The notes beneath the pieces were generated by a model. That model ran no database searches, was not told the DNA's origin, and saw only the letters and a program-made list of their open reading frames with translations. A program made the translations under genes and the position numbers. Shown here one piece after another: positions 20,806-29,464 of a stretch of 64,000 nucleotides of DNA. The stretch is from Pantoea sp. A4 (GTDB lineage: Bacteria; Pseudomonadota; Gammaproteobacteria; Enterobacterales; Enterobacteriaceae): assembly GCF_000295955.2 (NCBI RefSeq), contig NZ_ALXE01000027.1:124001-188000 (forward strand), written 5' to 3'. Position 1 is the first letter of the stretch; the number at the start of each line of letters is the position of its first letter.

Positions 20806-22293
20806 TCAGAAACTGTACTCAAGCTTCATGCTGAAATCGTTGCGATCGTAGTTGTAGAGCCAGTCAACATTGCTGCGGACCTGATTATGTTGCCAGCTCA
20901 GGCTGGGCGTGAACCCCGCCATCTTCCAGCGGGGGGCGCGCAGCGTCAGGGTATAGTTCAGCTCGTTATCGCGCCGGGTCGCATCCAGCAGTGGGCTATA
21001 ACGGGCATAGGTGCGGTGGCGTAATGCGGTAAATAGCGTCGCTTCAAAACCTGCGTACTGTAGAGAAGCACCTAGCCGCATACCCGGTTGCTGATAGGCA
21101 TTAGCGCGATCTTTCGCATCCGAGCTGAGATAGTCCAGGCCGCCAAACAGCGTCCAGTTATCACTGAGTTGGTAAAAGTAGGTGGCATACAGCGAGCGCT
21201 GAGCGCCATTGTAGCTGGCCGCATATTGCTCACTGCGAAAACGCAGCTGTTTATAGTCACCTTCCAGCCGGAACAGCGATGCGGCAGAGAGCAGCGCACT
21301 CCATTCACTGTGTACGCCCCATGCGCCATAAAAGGCATCGTTGCCCCAGGCGTAATATTCAAACACCGGGGCCAGTAAAAATTGATAGCGGGCATCGCGG
21401 TAGCTGTATCCGGCTTGCACATTCACGGTGGTTTCGTTGAATTCGCCGTGATGCTGATATTGCGTGCCATACATTAGCCCTCGCACGTAAAGCCCGTGAT
21501 GCCCCTCAATGGCAATACGGCGCTGCAAGGTCGCATCATAATCCCAGCCGCTGCCTTTGATCGCCTGCGGCAACGTCCGCTGGTAATAACAGAGCCCATT
21601 GACATCCGCCAGCAGGCAGGTAGAGCTGGCCGACGTGCGGTTGATATTGTCGCTCCAGACCGGGCCGAACGAGAACGATCCATGCCAGGCATCGCGATCG
21701 GTCAGCGCCTGCTGATAGGTGCTGATCGACTTACGCACCCCTGCCGTGCGCGCATCACTGGCATTGATCGCAGCGTCTGCCGCGTCAAACTCACGCCGTG
21801 ACTCACGTAAACGCCCGTCGTCAAACAGCGTGCGCGCCAGCTCTAACCGTGCCAGCACAAAATCGGGCTGCTGCTGCAATACACCCCGCAGTGCCGTTTC
21901 CGCTCTCTGATAGTCCCCCTGAGCGCGCGCCAGCAATCCTTGCGCATACTGCACCAACAACGGATCGCGATCTGCCAGCGTTAAATATTCGTCCAGAAAC
22001 CGCTGTGCCAGCGGCCACTGATGATATTGCAGGCTAAGATACAGCGCCTGTCCCAGCTCACTGGCATTGTGCCCCACGCGATAGGTTTGCCCGTCAATGG
22101 TTAATACCGGACGTTCGCCCTGGGTCGGATCGTTTTGCAAAATACGCGACTGGCGCGTGGCATTTTGCTGTTCAAGGTGGTTTTCCAGCATCCGCCGGGT
22201 GTCGTCACGATCCTGTGCGGCAACCGCGTGCAGCGCAGGCAAACTGAGGGCCAAAGCCAGCAAAGTATGAAACGGGCGAGCAAAAAACAGCAT
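20806..22293 (-). CDS. Slam-type (DUF560) outer-membrane exporter, type XI secretion
   Basis: The 495-residue protein from ATG 22293 begins with a signal peptide (ALSLPALHAVAAQ). A periplasmic TPR-like domain (about 50-190; QYAQGLLARAQGDYQRAETALRGV, ARLELARTLFDDGRL) comes next, then a beta-barrel from about residue 205 (WHGSFSFGPVWSDNINRTS) with alternating aromatic strands ending in Phe (KLEYSF). This is the Slam/NilB architecture, which moves lipoproteins or soluble hemophores across the outer membrane. It is the last gene of the cluster, 110 bp after the hemophilin-like gene, which should be its cargo. Confidence 0.85.
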   Translation of the reverse strand: MLFFARPFHTLLALALSLPALHAVAAQDRDDTRRMLENHLEQQNATRQSRILQNDPTQGERPVLTIDGQTYRVGHNASELGQALYLSLQYHQWPLAQRFLDEYLTLADRDPLLVQYAQGLLARAQGDYQRAETALRGVLQQQPDFVLARLELARTLFDDGRLRESRREFDAADAAINASDARTAGVRKSISTYQQALTDRDAWHGSFSFGPVWSDNINRTSASSTCLLADVNGLCYYQRTLPQAIKGSGWDYDATLQRRIAIEGHHGLYVRGLMYGTQYQHHGEFNETTVNVQAGYSYRDARYQFLLAPVFEYYAWGNDAFYGAWGVHSEWSALLSAASLFRLEGDYKQLRFRSEQYAASYNGAQRSLYATYFYQLSDNWTLFGGLDYLSSDAKDRANAYQQPGMRLGASLQYAGFEATLFTALRHRTYARYSPLLDATRRDNELNYTLTLRAPRWKMAGFTPSLSWQHNQVRSNVDWLYNYDRNDFSMKLEYSF

Positions 22294-22324
22294 AACGGAC
22301 CGATCCCTGAAGCGATAAAAACGC

Positions 22325-22357
22325 AAAAAGCACAGCCTGGATTGCGCCAGCCTGTGC
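22325..22357 (-). terminator. Intra-operon terminator between cargo and Slam genes
   Basis: On the minus strand GCACAGGCTGG-cgcaat-CCAGGCTGTGC (one mismatch) is followed by TTTTTGCGTTTTT. A second hairpin (TTACGCC/GGCGTAA, 22369-22394) lies just before it. Partial read-through would make cargo more abundant than exporter. Confidence 0.7.
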
Positions 22358-22402
22358 CATGGTATTAATTACGCCGTCCTGCGTGGGGGCGTAAGAAAAT
22401 CA

Positions 22403-23176
22403 TTAGTTTTTCGTACCACCGAAAGCGGTATCTTTGGTGCGATCGCTAAAGGTGACAATCCCCGCAACGCCGGTCGCGCCAGCCCCGAAGAAGTTCCCTT
22501 TCAGCGCACCGCCAGTGCCGTTAGCACTCACGACCTGAACGCCGCTCGCCGCTAAATTCACCGCTGCACCAGAGGTAGAGATGGTGCCGTTAGAGAAGTT
22601 GATATCACCGGTAGAGCTGGCGGCTTTGGTGTTGAAGTTCGCCGTCAGCGTACTGGTTGGCAGCGCAGCGCCGCTGTAGTTGTTGATCGATTTCACCGCA
22701 TAAGTCACTGGGCCGGTGGTTGGCAGCGTGGTGGCCACCGTGCCGTTTTCACCGGCATAGAACACGGTGTGTTTGCCCGCAGCTTTGGTACCTGCCGTGG
22801 TAGATTCAGCATCCCACTCACCGAACCAGACGTCCTGGCTACCGACCTTAGCGAATGACCAGACACCCAGATTGGTGTGATCCGGACCTGGGCCTGCTGG
22901 GCCAGGTGCGCCATCGGCAACTAACTGACGGCCAGTGAAATGATAGACCCCAGTGCTGGTGCTCTGATATTTCGCATCGGCAAAGTGAGTGAACGTCGCT
23001 TTCGCGTTATAGAGCTGACCATCAACGCCCGCGCCTGCTGCACCTGTACTGGTCGCACCCACACGGATGCCGCCCGTGTCACTATTGCTTTGCGCGCTAA
23101 CCACCGCTGCCTGCGCCATTCCCATTGCGCCCATCAGTGCGGCTGCCAGTACTGCCTTCTGCATGATCTGATTCAT
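22403..23176 (-). CDS. Hemophilin-like secreted ligand-binding protein (Slam cargo)
   Basis: ATG 23176 with AAGGA 7 nt upstream gives 257 residues; longer frames lack a ribosome site. A signal peptide ends GMAQA|A with no lipobox Cys, so the mature protein is soluble rather than lipidated. An N-terminal ligand domain carries several His (FTHFAD, VYHFTG, PDHTNL, GKHTVF). The C-terminal half is Gly/Ser/Thr-rich with the small-barrel signature of TbpB-like Slam cargo (GNFFGAGATGVAGIVTF ... FGGTKN). This matches hemophilin/HphA-type hemophores and Xenorhabdus-type T11SS cargo. Heme is the likely ligand; another metal complex is possible. No Cys is present. Confidence 0.75.
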   Translation of the reverse strand: MNQIMQKAVLAAALMGAMGMAQAAVVSAQSNSDTGGIRVGATSTGAAGAGVDGQLYNAKATFTHFADAKYQSTSTGVYHFTGRQLVADGAPGPAGPGPDHTNLGVWSFAKVGSQDVWFGEWDAESTTAGTKAAGKHTVFYAGENGTVATTLPTTGPVTYAVKSINNYSGAALPTSTLTANFNTKAASSTGDINFSNGTISTSGAAVNLAASGVQVVSANGTGGALKGNFFGAGATGVAGIVTFSDRTKDTAFGGTKN

Positions 23177-23214
23177 TTCTGATTCCTTGAGGTCAACAAA
23201 CATTGAATGAAAAG

Positions 23215-23233
23215 ACAAATGATTAGCATTTCA
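23215..23233 (-). promoter_or_regulatory. Fur-box-like site before the hemophilin-like gene
   Basis: The core AATGATTAGCATT (23218-23230) matches 11 of 13 positions of AATGATAATCATT, 42 bp before the start codon. It suggests a separate iron-controlled promoter for the cargo gene. Confidence 0.55.
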
Positions 23234-23288
23234 CTTTTTGGCGATCGCGCCTCCGTTAGCTGCGGTGTTTCACCGCGTACTCCCTTTA

Positions 23289-24011
23289 TCACTCCAGTGA
23301 GAAATTCACCGGAGCGGTAATCGTTTTCTGCACGCCTGGCGGTGGCGGTGGCACCGGTGAAGCACGCCGCACCATATCCAGCGCCGCCTGGTCCAGCGCG
23401 GCGGACCCACTGCTGCTTACCACGCTATAGCTCAAAACATTGCCCGAATCATCGAGGCTAAAACGCACCCCCACGGTGCCGGTTTGTCGGCCAGGATAAC
23501 GCTTAAACTTCTCCAGATGCGCCATCAACCGCGAAGCCCAGGTGATCCGCGCCTGGGGCGTTGCCACTGCGCCCTCTGTACTCTGCTGTGCGGCGGTACG
23601 CTCAGACGGCGCGGCCTGCGCCTGCGCCCAGTTTTTCTCCACCGCTGAGCGGTTTTGCTGCGGCGCTGGAGGTTGCGGTGCTGTTTTCTTCTGCGGACGC
23701 GGCCTGTCAGGCTGCGGCATCCGCTTGGGCAAGACGATTTTCGCCCGATCGTGCTGGGGCAACGGCGCGCCAGGAGAGACCTGCGCCTTTACTTCCTGCT
23801 GCGCCTGCGCCGCCTGCGACTGCTGAAGTTCAGGCGCAACCTCATTCCGCTCGGTATTTTGCACCTGCGGCACGGCGGCCTGTTGCAACATAATCACCGC
23901 CTGTGGCAGTGGCTCTGCCGCTAACACCGGCGGGCGAGACATCAGCCACATCAGTAACAGAGCATGGCCGATGGCCGATATACCGGTGGCAATCACCGTG
24001 GGTCTTTGCAT
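23289..24011 (-). CDS. Dedicated TonB-family energy transducer
   Basis: The 240-residue protein has one N-terminal membrane helix (about 8-25), a Pro/Gln/Ala-rich periplasmic stretch with PQPDRPRPQKK (about 60-150) and a C-terminal TonB domain (FKRYPGRQTGTVGVRFSLDDSGNV, ending PVNFSLE). It would carry proton-motive energy to the neighbouring receptor, like HasB for HasR. No exbB/exbD is adjacent, so chromosomal ExbBD must serve. Its ATG shares one base with the receptor stop (TGATG), so the two are translationally coupled. Confidence 0.9.
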   Translation of the reverse strand: MQRPTVIATGISAIGHALLLMWLMSRPPVLAAEPLPQAVIMLQQAAVPQVQNTERNEVAPELQQSQAAQAQQEVKAQVSPGAPLPQHDRAKIVLPKRMPQPDRPRPQKKTAPQPPAPQQNRSAVEKNWAQAQAAPSERTAAQQSTEGAVATPQARITWASRLMAHLEKFKRYPGRQTGTVGVRFSLDDSGNVLSYSVVSSSGSAALDQAALDMVRRASPVPPPPPGVQKTITAPVNFSLE

Positions 24012-26653
24012 CAGAATTTAAGCGTCACCCCTGCCCGCAAGGTACGTCCTGGCCCCGGTACCGGAATGGTGTTCAAGGCATCGACGTAGAAGCGATCGGT
24101 CAGGTTATCCAACGCCACATCCACACTGGCGTTCGGGCTGATACGGTAATTGGCGTAGAGATCGATCAGCGTATACGGATGCCATTTAGACGCCGCGATG
24201 GAGTAGGAGCCTGCGACCTGCCCTGGTACAGAAGTCGATCCCATCCCTTCGGCATAGCGGCTACCCACATAATTAACGCGCGTGCCAAAGGTCAGATCAT
24301 CGTCCAGCGCGTGGGCACCCAGGTTGAGCGTCACGGTATCGCGTGGGGGAACCTGTTGCAGCGAGAAGCTGTTGTAGATCCCGCCCGCCGCACAGTCAGC
24401 CGCACCCGGCGCCAGTACCTCAGAAGGCGCGCAGAACATGACGTGGGTGTAGTGGTTCCAGCTCAGGCTACTGAACACCGGACCGATGTTATATTCCGCC
24501 GACAGTTCAAAACCGCGCATTTCGGCATAATTGAGGTTTAAACGGCCGAGGACATAGTTGTAGTAATCACCAAAAGTCGACTTACTTTTCAGATTGCCAC
24601 GGGTGATGTAGTTGCTGATGTGGTTGCTAAACCAGGCCGCATGCAGGCGCAGTTTGTCATCACTGGTTAACAGACCTTCCTGAAGATCATTGATGCCAAA
24701 CTCAATGCTTTTATTCCGTTCCGGCGCGACCGGGTTGTTATTCGCCGGATAGAGGAATGAGGTGCCAGAGAGTGATTCAAACAGGCTTGGTGAGCGTAGC
24801 ACGCTGCCATATTTGCCGTAGATCTGGAAGCCCTCCACCGGTTCAACGGTAAGACTGAGGATATGCGACCAGCCATCATCACTCCGCTTGTAGTTATCCG
24901 CCAGCAGCGAACTTTTATCCATGCTGTCAAAGTGGGAGTAGCGCACATTGCCGCTCAGGGTCAACCACTGGCGCGGCTTCCACTCCAGCGAGCCAAACCC
25001 GTTCGACTCTTTACGCCAGCCATCACGCCCGGCCAATAGTCCTGGGGTATTTTCCAGCGAGATACCGCTGGGCAAGCCTGAGTTCTCACGGGTGAAGCCG
25101 CCACCGTACTGCACGCTAAAGTCACCGAAGTCGGTGTAGAAGCGCGAAGTATTCGCGACAGTTGCCCCTTTACGATCGGAACCCACCCAGAAATATTGCG
25201 GGTAGAGCCGGTCGGTGTATACCGTCGAATTAATCCGGTTATCGATATTGTTGTAGAAGGCGTCGACTTTCAGATCGATCAGATTATTGTCTGCCGGATG
25301 CCAGCCATACCGGGCGGTCCAGGTGGCGAGATCGATGGTACTCATCACCCCCTGATACTGCATCGGCGCAATAATGCCCTGTGACTGTGAACCCAGAATA
25401 TGGCCATAGGTGCTCAGGTAGCGGGAATAGCCCAGTTCCAGATGTTGCTCATCACTGAACTTAATATTGCCTTTCAGCAACCAGGATTCGTTATCCGTGG
25501 AGGTATTCAGCACCTGCTCACCGTTACGGTACGGGGTCAGCGTGCCCGCTATGCCGATCCCGTCGTCCTGCACCGTGCCACCGCCGTGGCCATGCTTACC
25601 GGCATAATAGTTGCCGTTATTACGCTGAGCATAGGCGGCGGTGATATCAAAATGGTCACTGGTATTGGCTACCGCAATGCTGCCGGAGTAACCGTGCGGA
25701 TGAAGAAAGGCCGGACGATTCTGTGTCCCTTCGGCTCCACCACTGTATCCGACACCGCCATAACTGCCCGCGGCCGGTGCGGTTTTGCTGTTGGTGGTCA
25801 GCCCACCCTTGATGCGCACACCAAAGGTCTGTCCCGGCAGCAAAATATCTTTCGGTCCAATGGTGCTGATACGCACCACCCCGCCAGTGGCTCCCGTGGC
25901 ATCGGCCCCACTGCTGGCACCCCGTTCAATATCCAGCGATCCAATAAAATCGGGATCGATATAGGTTGATGAGGTTGATCCGTTGTAGCCCTGATAGATC
26001 GAGGTTTCCTGGCTGGCTCCGTCGACGATCACCGGAACGCGGCCTTGCCCCTGCATTCCGCGAATGTTCACATCCACCGCGCCAGAGTTACGCCCATCGC
26101 CATTGAGAACACCGGGTATACCGGAGAACAGATCGCCGACTGAAGTACCACGAAAGCGGTCGATCTGCTCTCCTGACAGGTGGGTGAGCGAGCCTGCGGT
26201 TTGGTAAGGCACATCGGCGGGATCGGCGGCTTTCGGTTTGGTGACGGTGATGGTGCCAAGTTGCAGCGTATCGTCGGTGGCACTGGCTGCCGCCGCAGTG
26301 TTCAGGGTTACGCTGTTGCTGGCGGTAAATGAGTAGGTTAAACCGCTGCCTGCCAACACCGCTTGCAGCGCTTGTTGCGGAGCCAGATCGCCCTGCACCC
26401 CCGCGCTGCTTTTACCGCTGGCGTAGTCCGGCAGATAACTCACCTGTATGCCTGACTGCCGACCAAACTCTGCCAGTGCATTCGACAGCGATCCTGCCGG
26501 GATAGCAAAGCGCACGCTGGATGCGGGCTGTGCCAGCGCACTTTGCTGTGCAGCCACCAGCGCCAGACTGATCGCGCTGAATTTAAACAGGGTGGCAAAC
26601 ATCATGGCAGTGCTGTGACGCCTGCGTGGCGGCGCAAAAGTGGCTGAACCCAT
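24011..26653 (-). CDS. TonB-dependent outer-membrane receptor/transducer with STN domain
   Basis: The 880-residue protein has a signal peptide (ending SALA|Q). A signalling STN domain (about 45-110; FAIPAGSLSNALAEFGRQSG, QQALQAVLAGSGL) follows, then a TonB box region (DTLQLGTITV), a plug (about 125-260, ending GGVVRISTIG) and a 22-strand barrel ending LKF. The STN domain marks a FecA/HasR-like transducer that signals to the anti-sigma. Barrel motifs RSPSLFESLSG and NNNPVAPERNKSIEFG resemble the region of heme receptors around FRAP/NPNL. A KHGHGGG loop could bind metal or heme. Ligand not proven. Confidence 0.9.
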   Translation of the reverse strand: MGSATFAPPRRRHSTAMMFATLFKFSAISLALVAAQQSALAQPASSVRFAIPAGSLSNALAEFGRQSGIQVSYLPDYASGKSSAGVQGDLAPQQALQAVLAGSGLTYSFTASNSVTLNTAAAASATDDTLQLGTITVTKPKAADPADVPYQTAGSLTHLSGEQIDRFRGTSVGDLFSGIPGVLNGDGRNSGAVDVNIRGMQGQGRVPVIVDGASQETSIYQGYNGSTSSTYIDPDFIGSLDIERGASSGADATGATGGVVRISTIGPKDILLPGQTFGVRIKGGLTTNSKTAPAAGSYGGVGYSGGAEGTQNRPAFLHPHGYSGSIAVANTSDHFDITAAYAQRNNGNYYAGKHGHGGGTVQDDGIGIAGTLTPYRNGEQVLNTSTDNESWLLKGNIKFSDEQHLELGYSRYLSTYGHILGSQSQGIIAPMQYQGVMSTIDLATWTARYGWHPADNNLIDLKVDAFYNNIDNRINSTVYTDRLYPQYFWVGSDRKGATVANTSRFYTDFGDFSVQYGGGFTRENSGLPSGISLENTPGLLAGRDGWRKESNGFGSLEWKPRQWLTLSGNVRYSHFDSMDKSSLLADNYKRSDDGWSHILSLTVEPVEGFQIYGKYGSVLRSPSLFESLSGTSFLYPANNNPVAPERNKSIEFGINDLQEGLLTSDDKLRLHAAWFSNHISNYITRGNLKSKSTFGDYYNYVLGRLNLNYAEMRGFELSAEYNIGPVFSSLSWNHYTHVMFCAPSEVLAPGAADCAAGGIYNSFSLQQVPPRDTVTLNLGAHALDDDLTFGTRVNYVGSRYAEGMGSTSVPGQVAGSYSIAASKWHPYTLIDLYANYRISPNASVDVALDNLTDRFYVDALNTIPVPGPGRTLRAGVTLKF

Positions 26654-26753
26654 TATTCCCTCTCGTTATTAATATGCTTTCCGGCGGATGCACAACGTGC
26701 ACAAAAAGCCGGTGATATTATTGAAACGAACGGGAGGGGGATTTTTTCTCTTT

Positions 26754-26772
26754 GAGAATGATTTTTTTTCTT
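26754..26772 (-). promoter_or_regulatory. Weak Fur-like half site before the receptor gene
   Basis: GAGAATGATTTTTTTTCTT matches 12 of 19 positions of the Fur consensus, mostly in the left half. It lies in the 117-bp gap that should contain the sigma-factor target promoter of the receptor. Confidence 0.3.
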
Positions 26773-27685
26773 ATTTAGCCGAAAGCAGGGTTAACCACGG
26801 CGTGAGATGGCGTACTTCAGCCTGAAAAGGGGCCACTACCGCATTCAGTGCCTGCTGCGGGTGTACCATATTAAACACCCCGCTGATGCGCTGCTGTCGC
26901 AGCCATGCACTGGCAATCATCACTTTACCGGGCAGCCAGCGTGCGATGCGCGCCACCACCACGGCCACGTGTTCGTTGTCGGCCACCAGCATGCCGCTGC
27001 GCCATGCGGCAAACTGATCTACCGGACGTTCTCCCAGCGCGATTTGCCCGCTGTCGGAGATACTGAGCCACTGTCCGGCATGTAACGCCTGTGAACCATT
27101 CACCACGACGCTGCCCTGCTCAACCGCTACGCTGGTGATATCCGCATCCTGACTCAGCGTAAAAGCCCCCGCCTCACTCACCACCTGCTGCCCGTTTTGT
27201 CGGGCAATCAACGGTGAAGCGGCTCCGGGTTGAACGGCAAAGAAGGCCATTCCCGTCAGCAGGTCGACCTGACGCTGGCTGGTGCTAAAGTGACTGCGAA
27301 TGGCGCTGTCCGGCCCCAGTGTGACGTGGCTGCCATCAGCCAGCTGTAGTTGCTGTAGTTGGCCAGTATGTGTGCGATAGTCTGCCCGCAGCGGTAGCAA
27401 CAGATCCGGTGCAATGGCTAACGTAGCACCGGTTGCCGCAATCGCCACCGCACCGCCGGTGATAAATCGCCGCCGGGAAAAGTGCGCCACCGCGTTGCTA
27501 TGCGTGACGGGCACCAGCCGGCCACTGAGTTGGTGCAGATGCTGCGCCTCCTGCCACACGGCTTGATATTGCGGGCCACGCGCTCGCCAGCTTTCCGCCC
27601 GCGCCAGCGCGGCGAGATTTTCTGGTTCGCTATGCAGACACATGATGAGATCAAACGCCTCTTCAAACAGCTTTTCGTTTCGCAC
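26771..27685 (-). CDS. FecR-like anti-sigma factor
   Basis: The 304-residue protein has an N-terminal cytoplasmic sigma-binding part (DUF4880-like; ALARAESWRARGPQYQAVWQEA), one membrane helix at about 77-95, and a periplasmic FecR domain (about 105-230) with a C-terminal receptor-contact domain. S70-R-R-R-F-I just before the helix resembles a Tat motif (S-R-R-x-F-L), as discussed for other FecR proteins. It should hold the sigma factor until the loaded receptor signals through its STN domain. It starts 34 bp after the sigma gene. Confidence 0.87.
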   Translation of the reverse strand: MRNEKLFEEAFDLIMCLHSEPENLAALARAESWRARGPQYQAVWQEAQHLHQLSGRLVPVTHSNAVAHFSRRRFITGGAVAIAATGATLAIAPDLLLPLRADYRTHTGQLQQLQLADGSHVTLGPDSAIRSHFSTSQRQVDLLTGMAFFAVQPGAASPLIARQNGQQVVSEAGAFTLSQDADITSVAVEQGSVVVNGSQALHAGQWLSISDSGQIALGERPVDQFAAWRSGMLVADNEHVAVVVARIARWLPGKVMIASAWLRQQRISGVFNMVHPQQALNAVVAPFQAEVRHLTPWLTLLSAK

Positions 27686-27719
27686 TATGTTTTCCGTTTC
27701 TCTTCACCAGGGGCATCTT

Positions 27720-28223
27720 TCACTGCTCGTTGTCATCATCCAGCGCGCTGCGGAGTTGCACATAAGCCTGACGGATCAAAGTCCAGGTGCGTGTGACAGA
27801 GAGCCCAAGCTCCTGCGCGACCTCAGCAATAGTCTGATCCTGCAAGCGATACAGTTCAAAAGCGCGGCGCATCTGCGGTGGCAGCGCAGCCAGTTTTTGC
27901 TGGAGCAACGCGAGCTGCTGACGATCGGAGACGATGGTTTCCGGCCCCGGCGCGTCATCGGCCAGTTCAAGATAGCGCTCTTCACTGATGGCGTCGATGG
28001 CGGCAATTTTCTCTCGCCGATAGCGATCTACCGCCAAATTTTTAGCCGTCCGGTGCAGATAGGCACGCGGATTATCTGCCTGCTGCGGCGCTTCTGCGCC
28101 AAGGATACGCAGAAAAACGTCCTGAGTTAAATCCTCTGCCTCATCCGCACCATGGCCAGACTTTTGTAATACACGTTGAATTTCGTGAGCATGTTTCTGA
28201 AACAGATTTTTCAGATTCCACAT
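27720..28223 (-). CDS. FecI-like ECF sigma factor
   Basis: The 167-residue protein has sigma region 2 (about 10-78; DEAEDLTQDVFLRIL, NPRAYLHRTAKNLAVDRYRRE) and region 4 (about 105-160; LPPQMRRAFELYRLQDQTIAEVA, LGLSVTRTWTLI). It matches FecI/HasI-type iron-starvation sigma factors that activate the linked receptor operon. It is first in the cluster, with AAGGGG 7 nt before ATG, under a Fur-overlapped promoter. Confidence 0.92.
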   Translation of the reverse strand: MWNLKNLFQKHAHEIQRVLQKSGHGADEAEDLTQDVFLRILGAEAPQQADNPRAYLHRTAKNLAVDRYRREKIAAIDAISEERYLELADDAPGPETIVSDRQQLALLQQKLAALPPQMRRAFELYRLQDQTIAEVAQELGLSVTRTWTLIRQAYVQLRSALDDDNEQ

Positions 28224-28554
28224 CTCCCAACCCCTTTTTGCAGCCCGTCTGTGCTACGCGCTGCCCATCAACCCGGTGCGACACTGACCCTAAGTCAGCG
28301 CCAGGAAAGCGATCATTTTTTCGTTGTTATCAGGTTTGCTGCGTGAAGTTGTCAGGTAACCGTCAGCAAAGTAGCAGGAGAATATAAAAAATTTTCACTA
28401 AATGGTAATGATTTTCATTTGTATTACATCGAGTAGGGATTTAGAAATTTCGCTGTGCTATCGCAGTAAACCCGCAATAAACCGGGTAAAATTGCCGATT
28501 CTGTTGCCGTTGAATCAACTTGTACCAAGCACTTTTTTGTTAAGGAGAACGTCC
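28224..28554. other. Divergent intergenic region sigma gene / EamA gene
   Basis: This 331-bp region has no gene. It contains the Fur-overlapped promoter of the sigma gene and the TAAGGAG ribosome site of the EamA gene; in-frame extensions of the latter run through the Fur box and are rejected. Confidence 0.6.
28381..28422 (-). promoter_or_regulatory. Sigma-gene promoter overlapped by a Fur box
   Basis: On the minus strand TTACCA (28403-28408), 16 bp, then TATATT (28381-28386) form a sigma-70 promoter. The Fur-like box GGTAATGATTTTCATTTGT (28404-28422, 13 of 19 consensus) covers the -35. Confidence 0.65.
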
Positions 28555-29460
28555 ATGCGCGCCTCAGATACTCTGAGACTGTTACTGCTTGCCGCTATCT
28601 GGGGAGCGAGCTTTCTCTGTATGCGCGTTGTCGCACCGGAGTTTGGTGCGATCAATACAGCATTCCTGCGAGTGCTGTTTGCCTGTACCGGCCTGGGGGC
28701 TATTTTGTTGTTGTTGCGCCATCAACTGGCGTTTAACGGGAAGTTTCGTGTCTCTCTGCTGCTCGGTGTGATTAACTCCGGGGTCCCGTTTTTGATGTAC
28801 TGCCTTGCCGCACGCTGGTTGCCCGCCGGTTACTCCGCCATTCTTAACGCCACCGCCCCGCTGATGGGCTCACTGGCGGGATGCCTGTTTTTCCAGGAAA
28901 CCCTGAGTGTAAAAAGGTGGCTGGGGGTGTTTATCGGTCTGATCGGCATTATGGTGATCACCGCCACCGGTGAAGCCGCGCTGTCAGGAGGGATCATTGC
29001 GGGTGTGCTGGCCTGTCTGGTCGCTACCGGGTGTTACGGCGTGGCGGGTTTTCTTACCCGCCGCTGGCTGACCGAGCGTGGTGGCCTCAATGCCCGGCTC
29101 TCAGCGTTGGGCAGCCAGATTGGTGCCACGCTGTTCCTGCTGCCCTTCTTCGCCTGGTCTGTCTCTTCCGGGCCAGCGGTACACTGGGCACAACCGCATC
29201 TGTGGTTCTTTGTGGCGGCACTGGGTCTGATCTGCACCGCCAGCGCCTATATTCTTTACTTCCGTTTGATTGGCGATATCGGGCCACTGCGCACGCTGAC
29301 CGTCACGTTCCTCATTCCCCCGTTTGGCGTGCTGTGGGGCTATGCCGTGCTGGGTGAAACCATCAGCCAGGGCTTTGTTGCGGGTGCGCTGGTGGTCACA
29401 GCGGCGGTGTGGCTGATCGTCAGCCCGGAAAAAACCGCCAAACTGACCGAAGTAAAGTAA
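28555..29460 (+). CDS. EamA/DMT-family inner-membrane transporter
   Basis: The 301-residue protein has ten predicted membrane helices in two EamA repeats (LLLAAIWGASFLCMRVVAPE at the N-terminus; the second repeat starts near GVLACLVATGCYGV). TAAGGAGAACGTCC precedes the ATG at 28555. Members export amino acids and other metabolites; the substrate here is unknown. It is convergent with the next small gene at 4 bp distance. Confidence 0.85.
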   Translation: MRASDTLRLLLLAAIWGASFLCMRVVAPEFGAINTAFLRVLFACTGLGAILLLLRHQLAFNGKFRVSLLLGVINSGVPFLMYCLAARWLPAGYSAILNATAPLMGSLAGCLFFQETLSVKRWLGVFIGLIGIMVITATGEAALSGGIIAGVLACLVATGCYGVAGFLTRRWLTERGGLNARLSALGSQIGATLFLLPFFAWSVSSGPAVHWAQPHLWFFVAALGLICTASAYILYFRLIGDIGPLRTLTVTFLIPPFGVLWGYAVLGETISQGFVAGALVVTAAVWLIVSPEKTAKLTEVK

Positions 29461-29464
29461 CCGC

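Noticed and set aside
28402..28554. N-terminal extension of the EamA gene
   Set aside because: The added 51 residues translate through the Fur box; a strong TAAGGAG precedes the internal ATG at 28555.
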